Source: Moringa oleifera (lineage: Eukaryota > Streptophyta > Magnoliopsida > Brassicales > Moringaceae). Taken from it: a stretch of 64,000 nt of DNA. The notes below the pieces were generated by a model. The model was not told the origin of the DNA. It worked only from the letters and a program-made list of their open reading frames with translations, and did no database searches. The position numbers and the translations under genes are program-made. Below, piece by piece: positions 38,803-52,445 of the stretch; positions within the stretch are counted from its first letter, which is position 1; the number at the start of each line of letters is the position of its first letter. Where the stretch lies: assembly GCA_021397835.1 (NCBI GenBank), contig JAJFZO010000566.1:1116001-1180000 (forward strand). The letters are read 5' to 3'.

Positions 38803-41800
38803 TTTTTTTCTTCTCTCACCCCCTCTCTCTCTCTATCTAAACTTCTCTTTCTCTCTCATGCATGGTTTTACTTCCTTTTTTATTTCAGTTTTTTTGTGGG
38901 TTCAAAGCCTGGTTTTCCAGGGTGAATTCTCTTTGTCTTGCAGGTGGGTTCTTGAATTCTTGGTTTCACAGTTTCAGGGCCTGATCTATCATGACATAAA
39001 AAAGAAGGGTTTCATGAGAACCTCCCTGGGTTTACCTGTCCAACATCTAGTTAAGCCACCCGCCATTTTGATATTGCATCAGTCACTATTTACTGGTTCC
39101 ACTTAACTTTTTCTCTTCTGGGTAAATAACAGTAGAAGTGAAATTTTATATAAATGCTCAGTCACTTATTATCACTACATAAATAACTTATTATTTTATT
39201 TTATAATTATACATAGAGAAATTTTTTAATATTTGTATATCATCAAAAACATAAAATCTTATCTGATATAATTTTTATTGATTTTTTAAAATGATTTGTT
39301 ATATGAATAAATAATTTTAATAATTTATTTTATTATTCTACAAAAATCAAGTCAATAAAAAATTCTGTTGCCATTTAGTGTGACACCTGATATTAAATTT
39401 TAATATTTATTTTGCATTTAATGCTTAGGCTGCGAGCAATTTGGTGTCAAAGCAAGTGAACTTTTCACTTCTCCTCATGATTAGTTAATACAAATAATAA
39501 TCACATTTAACTGCCAACAACTTTGAATTCTCACCTTTTTTCAAAAAAAATTACAAATTATATCTTATTGTTAACATTTAATCAATCATTCTATGTATAA
39601 TAATGTCTAATTCATATGAATTATGATAATATTATTTGATCCATCATTTAAAATGTTTTACTAATTCAATTCATATTAAATTTTAATTTAATGTTAACAC
39701 ATGATAATTTAGTAAATTAAATTATTATTATTTTTATAATAATAAATTAAAATTATTCAAAATTTTAACTTTTAGGCTTTTTTCAAACAAATTATAACTT
39801 CTAAGACGTTTTTAAATGAATTTTAATTTATCAAATTAAATTAAATTGAGCTATAAAAAAATCAAAACATTTAAATATTTAAATTAGAGTTCTGTTGTAA
39901 TGAAATTTAGTTTGAATTTTTTTCACAAACATAAAAAAATATATAAGTTAAAAAAATTCAAAATTTTTAAATACTAAAAAATTTAATAAAAAACATGCCA
40001 TCAAAAATTTTAAAAATTAAAATAAAGTATTGAATGTATTTGATTAATTTTTTAAGCATTTCAATAATAAAAATTCATTAATTTTTCATAATCATTTAGA
40101 ATTAAAATCTAATTTAGATAAAATTTTTAAAATTTTTTTGAATAGGTTTCTTTAATCAAAATTTGATTATGAAAATAAAGATTTTAAATTTTAAATAAAT
40201 TTATTTTAAATTAAATTATAAAAATATATTTTTATTAAAATTTCTAAGAAAGTTTAATATAAAAATACAGTAATCATTTTTACTTTTTTCAGTAATTTGT
40301 TAGTGATGTGATTTGAAAAATAGGAAATTAATAGGCAATTTTTTCTTGGCTGTTGAAAATTTTGCAAAAAAGGCCAGTTTAGTCAACATCATTTGTAAAT
40401 CAATCAAATTTCTTACACAGCTTCCCGGGTCAGAACAAGGAGGAGGGGGCTGTCTTCGTGGAGCCCGAGAATTGGTGGAAATAGCAAAAGCAGGCTTGGA
40501 GATAGCCTTTTTTTGCCGCATCATCAGTTGCCGTGTTGGTTCGGAGCTTCCCTGATTTTATATGTACTTAGTAGATCCGAAGCATTGGATTCTCTCTGCC
40601 AGATTATTTTCTGTGTCACTTAATTAAATTATAATTTATAATTTTTTGTTTATTTATAAAAAATATATGTAGTTATATAATAAATTATAAATTATAAATA
40701 GATAAATAATAAAATATAATAAAAAAATTATAGAAAGAGAGGTGGTAACCACTGTATGTTTGGTAACAATTTACACTGTTGAAATTAGATGAGGCTGTTA
40801 AATTTGTTTTGTTGATCAGTGTTTTGATTACAACTCATCATTAAAACCATGGCTTGTTTTAGTTGGATAAATTTTTAGTGCAGCTATTTTGATAAATGAA
40901 TTAAATTATATTATATGTTTTATAAATAGATAAATCATAAATTTTAAAATTTAAATTAAATTATCTGTTGCGTCGACTTGTTAAAGTTAATTAAATAAAT
41001 TAATTGAATAAATTTATTTTTATTTTATTTTAATTATATATATATATAAATTTTTATAAATATATAAAATTAATTAATAAAAATAATTAATAATATATTA
41101 TTTTTTATTTAATATATATTTTTTATAAGTTAATTCATCTTTAAAGTTAATATATTTATTTTTTAATTGAATACTATTAATATTATTGAAAAATTATCTT
41201 ATAATTAGATGTCAATATATATTACTAACTAATTTGCTTGATTTTAATATTACACACAGAAAATACATTAAATTTATTATATACTTAATAAATTAAAAGT
41301 TTAAAATTATTAATTTAATGAATTATATACATTTATTAGTATTTATTAATATTTTAATATTTAATTATTTATTTTATATTATTTCAAAAATAAAAAAAAA
41401 TATTTATCAAATTTATTTATATAAAATTTATTGTATCAACCTTCGTAAGCCCATTTAAAATCTAGTAAATTAATTTGTTTAAAGTTCAATAAGATAATCC
41501 AATATCGTGAAAAACCCGTTGAACTTTACTATTAATAAAACTTGAACTATGATTTAGTAGATCCAACTAACTGATTGTGAACTTGAGTTTTGATCCGCAT
41601 TACCTCATTAATATTATATATTTTGATGTTTTTATGATAAAATTTTTATAACATTTTGTTTATATAATTTTAAAAAAATAAAATATTATATATTTACTTG
41701 CACGCTAATGTAATGTTTATATGGGTATTATTGAGATTAAGTTGGGTCCAATAAAACTTAATCCACTTGACCTCAGGAAGGAGAAAGGGCCAAGCCAATC

Positions 41801-44800
41801 CATGACCTTACAACTTAAGCCCAGTCTTACATAAAATCCAATTGATTTTCATATTAACTGATCGGTTTAATTATGTCTATTTGGTTGACAATTTATTCAC
41901 AAGCTTAATTTATCAAAATTTTTATGAATTATTTTATTAAATTTTAAATGAATTAATTTAATAAATTAAGAATGAATAAATTATATTTTTATTAATTTAA
42001 ATTTAAAATAGGAAAACCAGCTCCACTCATTAATATGCTTAATTGAAACTAATTAATCAATTTATCAAATAATATATTTATTGTAAATAAATAATTTTAA
42101 CTCGATTAATTATTGTATTAAAATTTATTCAATCTGAGTCACAATTGGACCAGCTTGTGGGCTGCCGACACTGTGATAGCCTGACTCGACGGTCACACAA
42201 AGAAGATGGTTTAGCCCGAAGATAAAGGCTCAGCCTATTTAACGCCACAAATAGTTGGGCTACAACAACTTTCAAAAGCAATCTCCCTGAGAATTTTGTT
42301 ACCCACAGAAAGCATGTTGACACTTCATCAGAACCTCTCATAGTAGTAATATCAAGTATTATTAAATAATTTAAAATTTAAAAACTTGAATTATGTATAT
42401 CATTGATATATTATTTAAATATTATTTAAATTTTATGTCAAAATAGTATTTAATTAATATATTTTTCTCAAAATGGCATGAAATTTTACGTTCAAATGAA
42501 TAAAAAATTTTATAAATTACCAACGTGAAAATTTTATATTTAAAATTTATAAAAAAAATCCTAGCAATAATTACTTATATCTCACCCTAGTATTTCTAAT
42601 TAAATAAATCATATTTCTAATTTAATATTAAATTCTCATATAGAATAATTATTTATATCTCACCCTCCTATTTCTAATTAAATAAATCATATTTATAATT
42701 TAATATAAAATCTTGTATAGAATATTTACCAAAATGTTTTGTCGTTTTAGGTAAGATTTTCATATTTTATTTAAGATACTCAAAGTTTGGCAGACAAAAT
42801 GGTTGGTCGCGACAATATTTTATTAAAAGTACCAATAACTTTGGAATTCATTAGAGGGGGACCCCTCTGCCCTCTTCATGCATACTACCAGAGAGTTTCT
42901 TAAAACGACGTGGTATTTATTAGTTGGTCCTTTTGAATGGACCGTCAACACTTGCTTTGCTTTTTATAGCACGGAAACGGATATTTACTTTATTGATTTT
43001 AATTTTATAAATAAAATCTTCATTTTTATAACTTGTCATATTAATAAAACAATAAAATGCAAAAAACTCTCCTGTATATGTGCCTTACTAATTGAATGCC
43101 ATTGATATTCTCATGTCATTTTTTTATCAAATGAAAAATTATGGATCAATAATTAAACCTTTTGTTAACACGTTTTTTAAATAAAATATTTTTATAATTT
43201 ATTATATTAATATAAAAATTAATAATCTGTAAATCATCATTCAAAAATATTTAACTTCTTTTGATACTTAATTCGTTTATCACATTCTTTTTTATATTAT
43301 ATATATATTATCTCTCAAATTTCTTCCATCATTTTATTATAAAAAATTAATAAAAATTTTAAAATTTAATATTAGAATGCTAAATTAAATAACTATGAAT
43401 AAATTTAATAATTTTAAAAATATTTAAATTTAAAATTTATTTTACAAATCGATACTTAATTATTAACTGATTAAATTTTTATTTCTTTTAATATCAAAAT
43501 CTAACTTGATGCATCTCAGATGTAACCATAAAAGAGTGCAATCCAGTCCCTCCTAAGGCTTGTTGTCAAAGAATGCTTCTTTACACATAATTAATCATTT
43601 TATTTAAGTCCGCCTTAACATTTGATATTATTGACTTCCAACTGATAATGCTCTTTAACAAAATTATCGACAAAAAAGTCGGTTCCTCTTACTATTTTTG
43701 TTAAGCGTTGTCTTCCTTTAATTAGTACCTTATACCATGCATGTATACACATGTCAAGTTCATTTTTCAAATCGGCACGCTTGCATTGCCGCATGACTTT
43801 AATTAATCCTCACTTAATTAAATTCACATTCGTACCATTAAGATATTATTTAATTCATGAATGTCAAACTTATATGCACAGTGTCATCAACATTATTAAG
43901 TTAGGCACGATCAACCTCATCATACTATAGTTTATGAGAAACGAAAAATGATAGTTTTAATATAATAATATACGGAATGATTTACTAAGAAAAGGAATGA
44001 TGATTAATTATGAAAAAAAAATTGTTGATAATTTTAAGTATTACGACATATATATATTTCATGGATATGCATGATTAATTGGTGTCATCATAGTTTAAAA
44101 GAAATTAAAGAAAAAGATAATTTAATTATGAAGAAGATGAATCATCAAAGATGCATGACCTAAGTTGCCGATGCATGTCGATGGTGCCTTCTATAGATTA
44201 AGAAATAACCTTCTTATCTGTTACGAGTTAATATTTTATACATACATGTATATAATCATACTCTCTTTTTGTGCGTGTGTGTGTGTTTTTTTTTTTAAAT
44301 ACATGTCACGTAGGTAAGGAAGCATAGCAGCCATACTTGAATGCTAAATATTAATGTGGCCGTTGAATAATCTTCAATTATTGTTTTTTTTTTATTTATC
44401 ACTTAGTAACGCTTCATTTGTATAATTAATCTATAAACTTTCTATGATTTTGAAAAGTCCTAACCGATGGATATCGTGTTCATTTTGTAGTGATGCGGTG
44501 CCATGTATTGCTTAGTCGGTACTTTGAATTTTCATTCGCCTTAATTTATCCTTTAATTAATTACCTTTCTCTCGTGATATCGATCGAGTTTTTATAATCA
44601 TCTTACTAAAGTTAGGCAAGCAAAAAAACTACAAATCTCTAGATGGTTAGGCAAGTCGAAGCCTAAAGTTGAGCATATCCGTCGATTTAATTCGAATAAA
44701 TCAGATTATTGTTTCGATTAGATTCTATTTTCTATTTTTTATAATCATCTTATTTTCGTAATATACTCATATAATTCATATTATCCCACGAGAATCTTAT

Positions 44801-47414
44801 TCCCATTACATCTTTTGTTTCCGAAATTATTTTTGGGTACAACCGAAGAATTATTCGTCCAACTTGCCGGATAAATCATCAATTATTAGCCAACCTATCT
44901 ACTTATCAAAATGCCGAGAATTTTCTTTTTTCATGCGCATATTGCCACTAAATCATCTTTTTTTTAATAAGTGTAAAATTAACGACCTATCTACGTTACA
45001 TTAGGTGGGATGAATATTTCATGAATAACTTGAAAATGATATCTACGGTATTTTAATTTATTCACTTAGATTAATCAATTGGAAAAAGTCATGGGATCAA
45101 ATCATCCTTAGGTTTCCTAATTTCGTAGCACACGTAACTTAAGTTGAAAAGAATAGAAAATCATTAATAATGCAAAATCAGATAAGAAGACTAATTACCC
45201 ACGTTTAGTTTTTGCATTACCTCAAAGTATATACTTTGTCACCCAATTTTTTTTATTAGGGTTCTTAATGATTGAGCCTTGAAAAATAAATTCACATAAT
45301 TTAGGCAAACTTTTGACTCTATTAAGGCTTAATCATGATCGTATTACTTATTAATGTGCTAATTAATAAGGTGTCGATGATTGATTGGTAATGTGAGATT
45401 TGTTGGTTATGTGAGATTTGTTGTGTGAGATTAAGGTTGCGTTTCAACCACAAAGTTATAGTTAAAAAGATGGTCCCACGTTACACTTATGGTGACATTA
45501 ATCTTTTTAATGTTTAATAAGGTAAAAGGTAGGCTAAATATGATTTAACATATTTTTAATTTGTTTTTTTAAAAATATTAATTTAAGAATTAAGTATTTT
45601 TTAATTAAAATATTTTAAAAATAGTTTAAATAAATTTTACACTTAATTTCGACCCAATAAATCAAATTAGAATAATTTTACACTGTCAAATAATTTTTTA
45701 CAAAATTATTCATAATACAAAATTTTTTATAAAAACATTTTTTAGTGTTTAAAAATTTTAAATTTTTTATGATAGTAATTTAAATATTTTTATATTTATT
45801 AAAAAATTTTAAATTAAAATTGATTTTACAAAATTCTTAATTTAAATATCTTTAATTTTTAAAAATTTTAATAAAATTTTATTAAAAATATTAAATATAA
45901 ATCAAATTGAAAACGGATATATCTTAATTTTTTATATTATTAATATATGTAATATTATTTTATGCATGTGTCTTCATTGAGCAAATAAGGCGTATTATTA
46001 TGTGATTTAATTTTAAAAATTTCTCAGATAAATATAATATAATATTATCGTGGAGAAGGATTTTATGCTAATTTGATTTCTACTTATATTTTGAAATATT
46101 ATGACACTTGCATTAGATAAAACAAATGGATAAAATTTGTTTTATTTACAAATTATAAAAAATAATTATTTCCTTTTATCTTAAAGAATAGACATAGACT
46201 AGATTGGAAGAAGATAAAATATATTTTGATGATATATTAAATTTTAAAAAAATTATAAATAAAAGAGTTATTTAAGTTTACATAATTTTCTTAACAACAA
46301 GAAGAGGTAAAAAAGAGAAGAAAATCAAATATGAAAGCCTAAAAAATCCGGTGTTTTTGACAAATGTCATAAATTGTAAAAATAGATAATTTATCTTATC
46401 TTAAAATAATGGGTAAAATTTAGTTCATTATTTCTATCAATATAATAAATTGTAAAAATAAATATTTCATCTTATCTTAAAATTTGAAAATTAAAAAATC
46501 AAAATTTTTTTGATAAAAATTATCTTTTAAAAAATAAAACTTGTTTTATTTTTTATTGATATACTAAATTGCAAACATAACTGTTTTATCTTATCTTAAA
46601 GGATGAACTTAATTCAGATTACAAGAGACTGAGATTTTTTAGATGAGATATTAAATTCGAATAATCCCAAACTTAGAAAATTATAAATTAAAAATCTTAT
46701 CACTGTAATTTGAGTAATTTTCTAATGAAAAAAAAGAAAAAAACAGAGATAAAAACAGAAAAAGTGGAAAAAAAAAATCTAAGTATGGAAACTTAGAAAA
46801 TCAGATTATCTTAACAAAAATGGACTGTAAATAAGAGGTTTAGATCCAAAGTGAGAGAAAAATTAATTAATTATTGTAAATATTGTTGACTTCTGTGGTC
46901 ATATCTTCTCCGTGATGGTTTCCAAAACTAAGTAGGAACAGTTCTGAATTCCTTTCGGGAGGGCATTGTGGTCAGTGTGAGAAGAAGAAGAAACTAATAA
47001 GGCGTCATTCAAGCGACGCCCCAAGTGCATTGTTGGTATTTCAGTAAACGCGCTGCTCTATTTATCTGACTCGCTACTTTCTCTGCGAGCTGTATCCTTC
47101 TCCTTCTCTATCTCTACCTCTATCTCGTGTTTCTCTCCTATTTGTATTATACTTTCTTTCTTCTTCTTTTTAAGATCCAAACAAGAAAAGGAGGGAAAAA
47201 AAAAAACGGGGTGATCTTCAAGATCTTCGAAGTGGGAATATCATTAATCAGTGAATAGGGAACTGGGTATGGCACAAGAGCTCCAGTTATTTTGTTTTTC
47301 TCTTGCGTTACGGTTCTCTTATAAGAGCTTATAGATTATTACTGTGCCTGATTCATTGTTATCACGTCATGCAGGAACTTGGGTGAGATCAGAGACATCT
47401 CATTCGTCATTATA
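38803..47414. other. 8.6-kb AT-rich intergenic region
   Basis: No gene is supported. The left end is the promoter of the coiled-coil gene (CT-rich leader 38800-38860). Two less AT-rich islands, 40420-40560 and 42130-42345, have short open frames without family likeness and may be relics. 46130-46620 carries loosely repeated phrases such as tttatcttatcttaaa. 46900-47400 is likely the promoter, a CT-rich leader (47090-47165) and, to judge from CATGCAG at 47373, a 5'-leader intron of the first CHX gene. Confidence 0.6.
42567..42722 (+). repeat. 78-bp tandem duplication
   Basis: The segment starting ataattacttatatctcacc at 42567 is repeated at 42645 with a few substitutions; both contain atttctaattaaataaatca. 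Confidence 0.9.
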
Positions 47415-50400
47415 ATGGCTGGGGAGGCAACAGCTGCTGGGTTATGCCCGAAACCCATGAAGGCCACCTCGAATGGGGCGTTCCAGGGAGATAATCCGCT
47501 CGATTATGCTCTTCCTCTTCTCATTCTGCAGATATGTCTTGTGGTTTTGCTCACTCGTATTCTTGCTTTTCTCTTAAAGCCTTTACGCCAACCTCGTGTG
47601 GTCGCAGAGATAGTTGTAAGTACCTCTTTCCACATCTAATATATTTCTTGTTTGCTTTTTTATTTTACTATGATGAGTTTATTTCTTTCGAATATATTAA
47701 GTGTTATAATGTCTGTACCTCAACTTTGCATGACACAGAATTATTAAGAAAGGTAAATAAAGGGCATTCTCTCACTTTCTTGGGGGTATATTCTTTTCAT
47801 CATCTAGCTTTGAATGATTATACCATGAAAGGGCTTAGATGCATCGATCTTCCATCCTTGGGTAGCTTCTGTTTGTTTTTTCTCTGTTGAAAGGTCTATA
47901 TTGTCAACCTTACAGCATGGTCTGAGCATATAATAACACATGATGTTTGAAACTTTGACACCAGATTTCGCAGCTTACTCCATGTTTGGTTATTTTATTT
48001 GGAAGATATAACAAAGTTTTTGATTAAGATTTATTGGGTATTGGTCTTCAATCAATGTTTGTTTTTGGTATATGCACGCCATTGACATTGATTGTCTGTA
48101 TTAGATGATCTTCTACCAGTCAGAATATATTTAGTCTTATTTAACTTCCTATTTTTTCAACGTTGTTGAGCTGAAGAATTGAGGAACTCAAATTCATTTA
48201 GATTTGGATTACCTGTCACGTTTTGTAATCACCTGGAGCAGCAGTGTTTCAGAAAGTTGTCACTACTGATTCTTCTAAGCAAGGCCCACTAATTGGAAAA
48301 AAGTGAAAAATCTTGGCTCTACTGCTTCTGTTGTGATTCAGGCTCTCTATTTGACTGAATATTTGATTCCTCTCTCTGATTTTTCTATTCTAAAATTATT
48401 CTCTCGGCATTTAATGTGAAAACTGTGAAGCGAGAGCAATGGTAGCTTACTTACTGAGCCTCTGAGAACTATTTGTTGCTGCTGCAATTTTTCCTGTAAT
48501 AAGACCCACTTAATGTGGCTCAATGAATTGCGGATAACCTGTAAAAAATACCAGTAATGGAGAAAAAAGCTGCAGATTCATGTTTTAAGTTGAGAGCTTA
48601 AATTTTTATAATGTTTTGCAGGGTGGAATATTACTTGGACCATCAGCTCTGGGAAGGAACACCAAGTATCTGAATGCTGTTTTTCCAGCCAAAAGCCTTA
48701 CTGTGTTGGATACACTAGCCAATCTTGGCCTCCTCTTCTTTCTCTTCCTTGTTGGCCTGGAATTGGACCCTGCATCCCTCCGCCGCACTGGAAAGAAAGC
48801 TTTAAGCATAGCCCTGGCTGGAATTAGCCTTCCCTTTGTTTTAGGAGTGGGAACTTCATTTGCCCTTCGTGAAACTATTTCAAAAGGTGTAGATAAAGCC
48901 CCATTTCTTGTGTTCATGGGAGTAGCCCTTTCGATCACTGCCTTCCCTGTCTTGGCTCGTATCCTGGCTGAACTCAAGCTCTTAACCACTGATGTTGGCC
49001 GAATGGCAATGTCTGCAGCAGCAGTCAATGATGTAGCTGCCTGGATCCTGCTAGCCCTTGCCATTGCCCTGTCTGGAACTGGTCACTCTCCTGTTGTTTC
49101 CTTGTGGGTTTTCTTGTCTGGATCTGGTTTTGTCATTTTTTGCATAATTGTTATTCCCCGCATCTTTAAATGGATGGCTCAACGATGCCCAGATGGTGAG
49201 CCAGTGAAAGAGCTTTATGTCTGCGCTACTCTGGCTACAGTTTTGGCAGCCGGGTTTGTCACTGATACTATTGGAATTCATGCCCTGTTTGGCGCATTTG
49301 TGGTTGGAATTCTTGTCCCTAAAGAAGGGCCATTTGCTAATGCTCTTGTCGAAAAAGTTGAGGACCTTGTCTCTGGCCTGTTCCTTCCCTTATACTTTGT
49401 TTCAAGTGGATTGAAGACCAATATAGCTACCATTGCAGGGCCTCAATCATGGGGTCTCCTGGCTTTGGTAATCTTTACTGCATGTTTCGGAAAGATTGTT
49501 GGCACCTTGGGAGTTTCCCTCCTATGTAAATTGCCTTTCCAGGAGGCTCTAACCCTCGGCTTCCTGATGAACACCAAAGGCCTGGTGGAACTCATTGTCC
49601 TCAACATAGGCAAAGACAGAAAGGTAAAAATCAGATTCTGCTCATTGTGAATATGAGATTAACAATTTTGGGGTCATAACCAGTTTTTCTGATTGAAATT
49701 TCAGGTTCTGAATGATCAAACATTTGCCATAATGGTCCTGATGGCTATCTTCACAACTTTTATCACGACACCTCTGGTTATGGCAGTGTACAAGCCAGCT
49801 AAGAAACTGAGGAAAGCTGAATACAAGTACAGAACAATTGCCAGGAAAGACCCAAGAACTCAGCTGCGGCTTCTGACTTGTTTCCACAGCACAAGGAACA
49901 TTCCCTCCATGATTAATCTCATCGAAGCTTCTCGTGGAATTGAGAAGAAAGAGGGTCTCTGCGTTTATGCAATGCACCTCATGGAGCTATCAGAGAGACC
50001 TTCTGCGATTCTGATGGTCCACAAGGCAAGGAAGAACGGGTTGCCCTTCTGGAACAAAGGCAAACAGTCGAATTCAGATCTTGTTGTTGTGGCTTTTGAG
50101 GCTTTCAGACAGCTAAGCCGAGTATCCATACGTCCAATGACCGCAATCTCAGCATTGTCAAACATTCATGAAGATATCTGCACAAGTGCTGATAGTAAGA
50201 GGGCTGCGATGATAATTCTACCGTTTCACAAGCACCAGAGGCTTGATGGGTCCCTGGAAACAACCAGGAACGAGTTCCGCTGGGTCAACAAGGGGGTTCT
50301 TGAGCATGCACCATGCTCTGTTGGGATCCTGGTTGATCGCGGGCTCGGTGGAGCCACTCACGTATCTGCAAGCAATGTTTCTTCCATGGTGACAGTCCTG

Positions 50401-50922
50401 TTCTTCGGAGGCCATGACGACCAAGAAGCCCTTGCCTATGGCATGCGCATTGCCGAACACCCTGGTATAAGTTTATCTGTCGTTCGTTTCCTGGCAAGCC
50501 CTGAATTTGCCAGGGAGGCTTTCAAAGTTGATATACACGAAGAGTACACCACTTCATCAGAATTTCTCGATGAACAGCTTCTGGGTGAACTCAAGAAGAA
50601 TATCACAGACGAGAGCTCAATTAATTATGAAGAGAGAGTGGTCAAAAACGCAGCAGAAGCTGTTCAGGTGGTTCAGGAATTCAGTCGCTGTAATCTTTTC
50701 CTGGTTGGCCGATTGCCAGAGAGTCAAGTAGCTGCAGCATTAAATCCAAGGAGAGACTGCCCTGAATTGGGCCCTATAGGCGGCCTGTTAACTTCACAGG
50801 AAGTCTCAACATTAGCATCAGTGTTGGTGGTGCAGCAGTACACCGGTCGAGCTCCTCCTCCTGTGACCTCAGCCAAGATTGCAGTGACAGAGTCACCTGA
50901 AGGAGATGAAGAATACAACTGA
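47415..50922 (+). CDS. CHX18-like: Cation/H+ antiporter, CHX17/18/19 clade, copy 1
   Basis: CHX proteins of this clade exchange K+ for H+ in endomembranes and help set pH in prevacuolar compartments. Exons 47415-47615, 48622-49623 and 49705-50922 give 806 aa; introns are 1006 and 81 nt, both GT-AG, and both junctions are in phase 0. The N-terminus has [19 protein letters not shown] and [14 protein letters not shown]; the Na+/H+ exchanger domain (about residues 45-425, a dozen membrane helices) has [32 protein letters not shown] and [20 protein letters not shown]. The Asn-Asp pair at about 203-204 sits where bacterial NhaA has its Asp pair. The C-terminal 380 residues are the cytosolic regulatory region (RILTCFHS-like [55 protein letters not shown]). 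The ATG at 47415 fits the family start. The gene is intact. Confidence 0.95.
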
Positions 50923-51994
50923 TATATACAGATCTGTACAGTACCCTGAAAACCTATCATATAATGGGGAAGAATCAACCCAATGAACAGTTCCCCTTTC
51001 ATTGGATGCATAGTTTATAGGTCTCTAAATTGTAAGGAGCCATTGTTTTCTTGCAGAAGGGTTTCTATCTTCCTTACCCAGTTGAATTTCATAATTTTTA
51101 GTTCTTTTTTATTGTGATTCCCATTGATTATTGACTCAAAATCAAATTTTTAGGGGACAAAAAAGTAAATTACTTTGCAATAATAATTAAGTTTTAAAGT
51201 TTGAACAATTATACAGAAAATAAATTTCAATTTCAACAAACCGCCATACTGTATGGCGTGCCTTTTATTTAATAATCTATTTATATTTTTTGATAGATTT
51301 TTATTTTTATTTATGAGTTTGGAGTCATAAATTAATTATGCATGTTAGTGTTAATTTTCTTTTTATCTCATCACAAATTTTTGCATTCTCTCTTTAGGTG
51401 TCCTTTTTAATTTAAATTTTTCTTCTTTATCTCTTCAACAAATAACAAAAACATCAACCCAATTGGGAACATTTCTTTATAATTGCTCTCTAAACTTAGC
51501 AATTAACAATTCATCTAAATCCAATTTACCGCTAACCTAAATTAAATTAACATAAGCCCTACCAAAATGTGAAATTTTTAATGGAGATTTTACCCAAAAT
51601 TTATTTTTTTTGTAATTAAATATGAAAATTGTAAAGTTTAGCAAGGAAAGGCAAATGGGCATTGCTTATTGGCCCTTTTTATGTATTATTCCTTCTAGTT
51701 TTGGATTAGAAAAAAGCGGGGATTAGCTTCTATCGAGTGAGTGGATGGAAGAAATTGTGCGTCCTCCACACATTAAAACAAATATTCAATTACCCTTTTA
51801 ACATATTAAGTTATTTTGAGAATATTCATGAGAAAAGATGTATGCTTGAGGTCGGTCCATAGCATTAATGGTTGAGATGAGACATTGAGATAGGCCCACA
51901 CAATTATTATATAGTTGATGTTTCATATTAATTTTAAATCTTCTTTTGGAAAGTGTCCAAAAATTATCTTTTTGTAAAAAAAGAAGAAAACAAA

Positions 51995-52255
51995 GAAAAT
52001 GGAGAAGGAGAATCAAATGGGTTGTTGGTATGTGTTAGTGCTCTTAACATTTGATTAAGTGGATTCCTTAAATCTAGTCATAACTTTGGGTTCACCAATT
52101 AATTAATTAATTCAGAAAAAGGTGCTTTAATATCCATGTAAACTAAAGTTATGACTAATTAAATTTAAAAAATTTACTTAATTAAGATTAAGAGCGCTAA
52201 CACGTACCAACAAGCAACAATCTTTTTGGTTAATAGAAAGATTCTCCATTATGCT
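51995..52255. mobile_element. MITE with terminal inverted repeats of about 85 bp
   Basis: The left arm from 52021 (gttgttggtatgtgttagtg, ctcttaa, then gtcataactttgg) matches the reverse complement of the right arm ending at about 52220 (cttgttggtacgtgttagcg, ctcttaa, then gtcataacttta). The two arms leave only a short AT-rich centre. The arms seem to extend more weakly to 51995 and 52255 (ggagaatc and gattctcc). No coding sequence is present. Confidence 0.82.
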
Positions 52256-52281
52256 TTTTTTTAATAAAGATTAATTAGTAT

Positions 52282-52445
52282 TCATAACTTTGGGTTCACC
52301 TTTTAATTAATTAATTCAGAAAAAGGTACTTTAATATTTATCTAAACCAAAGTTATGATTAATTAAATTTTAAAAATTGCTCTTAACACATACTGGCAAA
52401 CAACAATCTTTTTTATTAACAGAAAGATACTCCATTATGCATTTT
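52282..52445. mobile_element. Partial second copy of the MITE
   Basis: The right-hand two thirds of the element is repeated directly: tcataactttgggttcacc, aaaaaggtactttaatattt, aaagttatga, gctcttaacacatactggc and aacaatctttttt. The left arm is missing. Confidence 0.8.

Noticed and set aside
40313..40555. GC-richer island with open frames on both strands
   Set aside because: No recognisable protein, tRNA fold or splice-bounded exon; listed only as a possible relic.
42129..42341. Less AT-rich island, possibly an exon or LTR piece
   Set aside because: No coding likeness and no paired terminal repeat found nearby.
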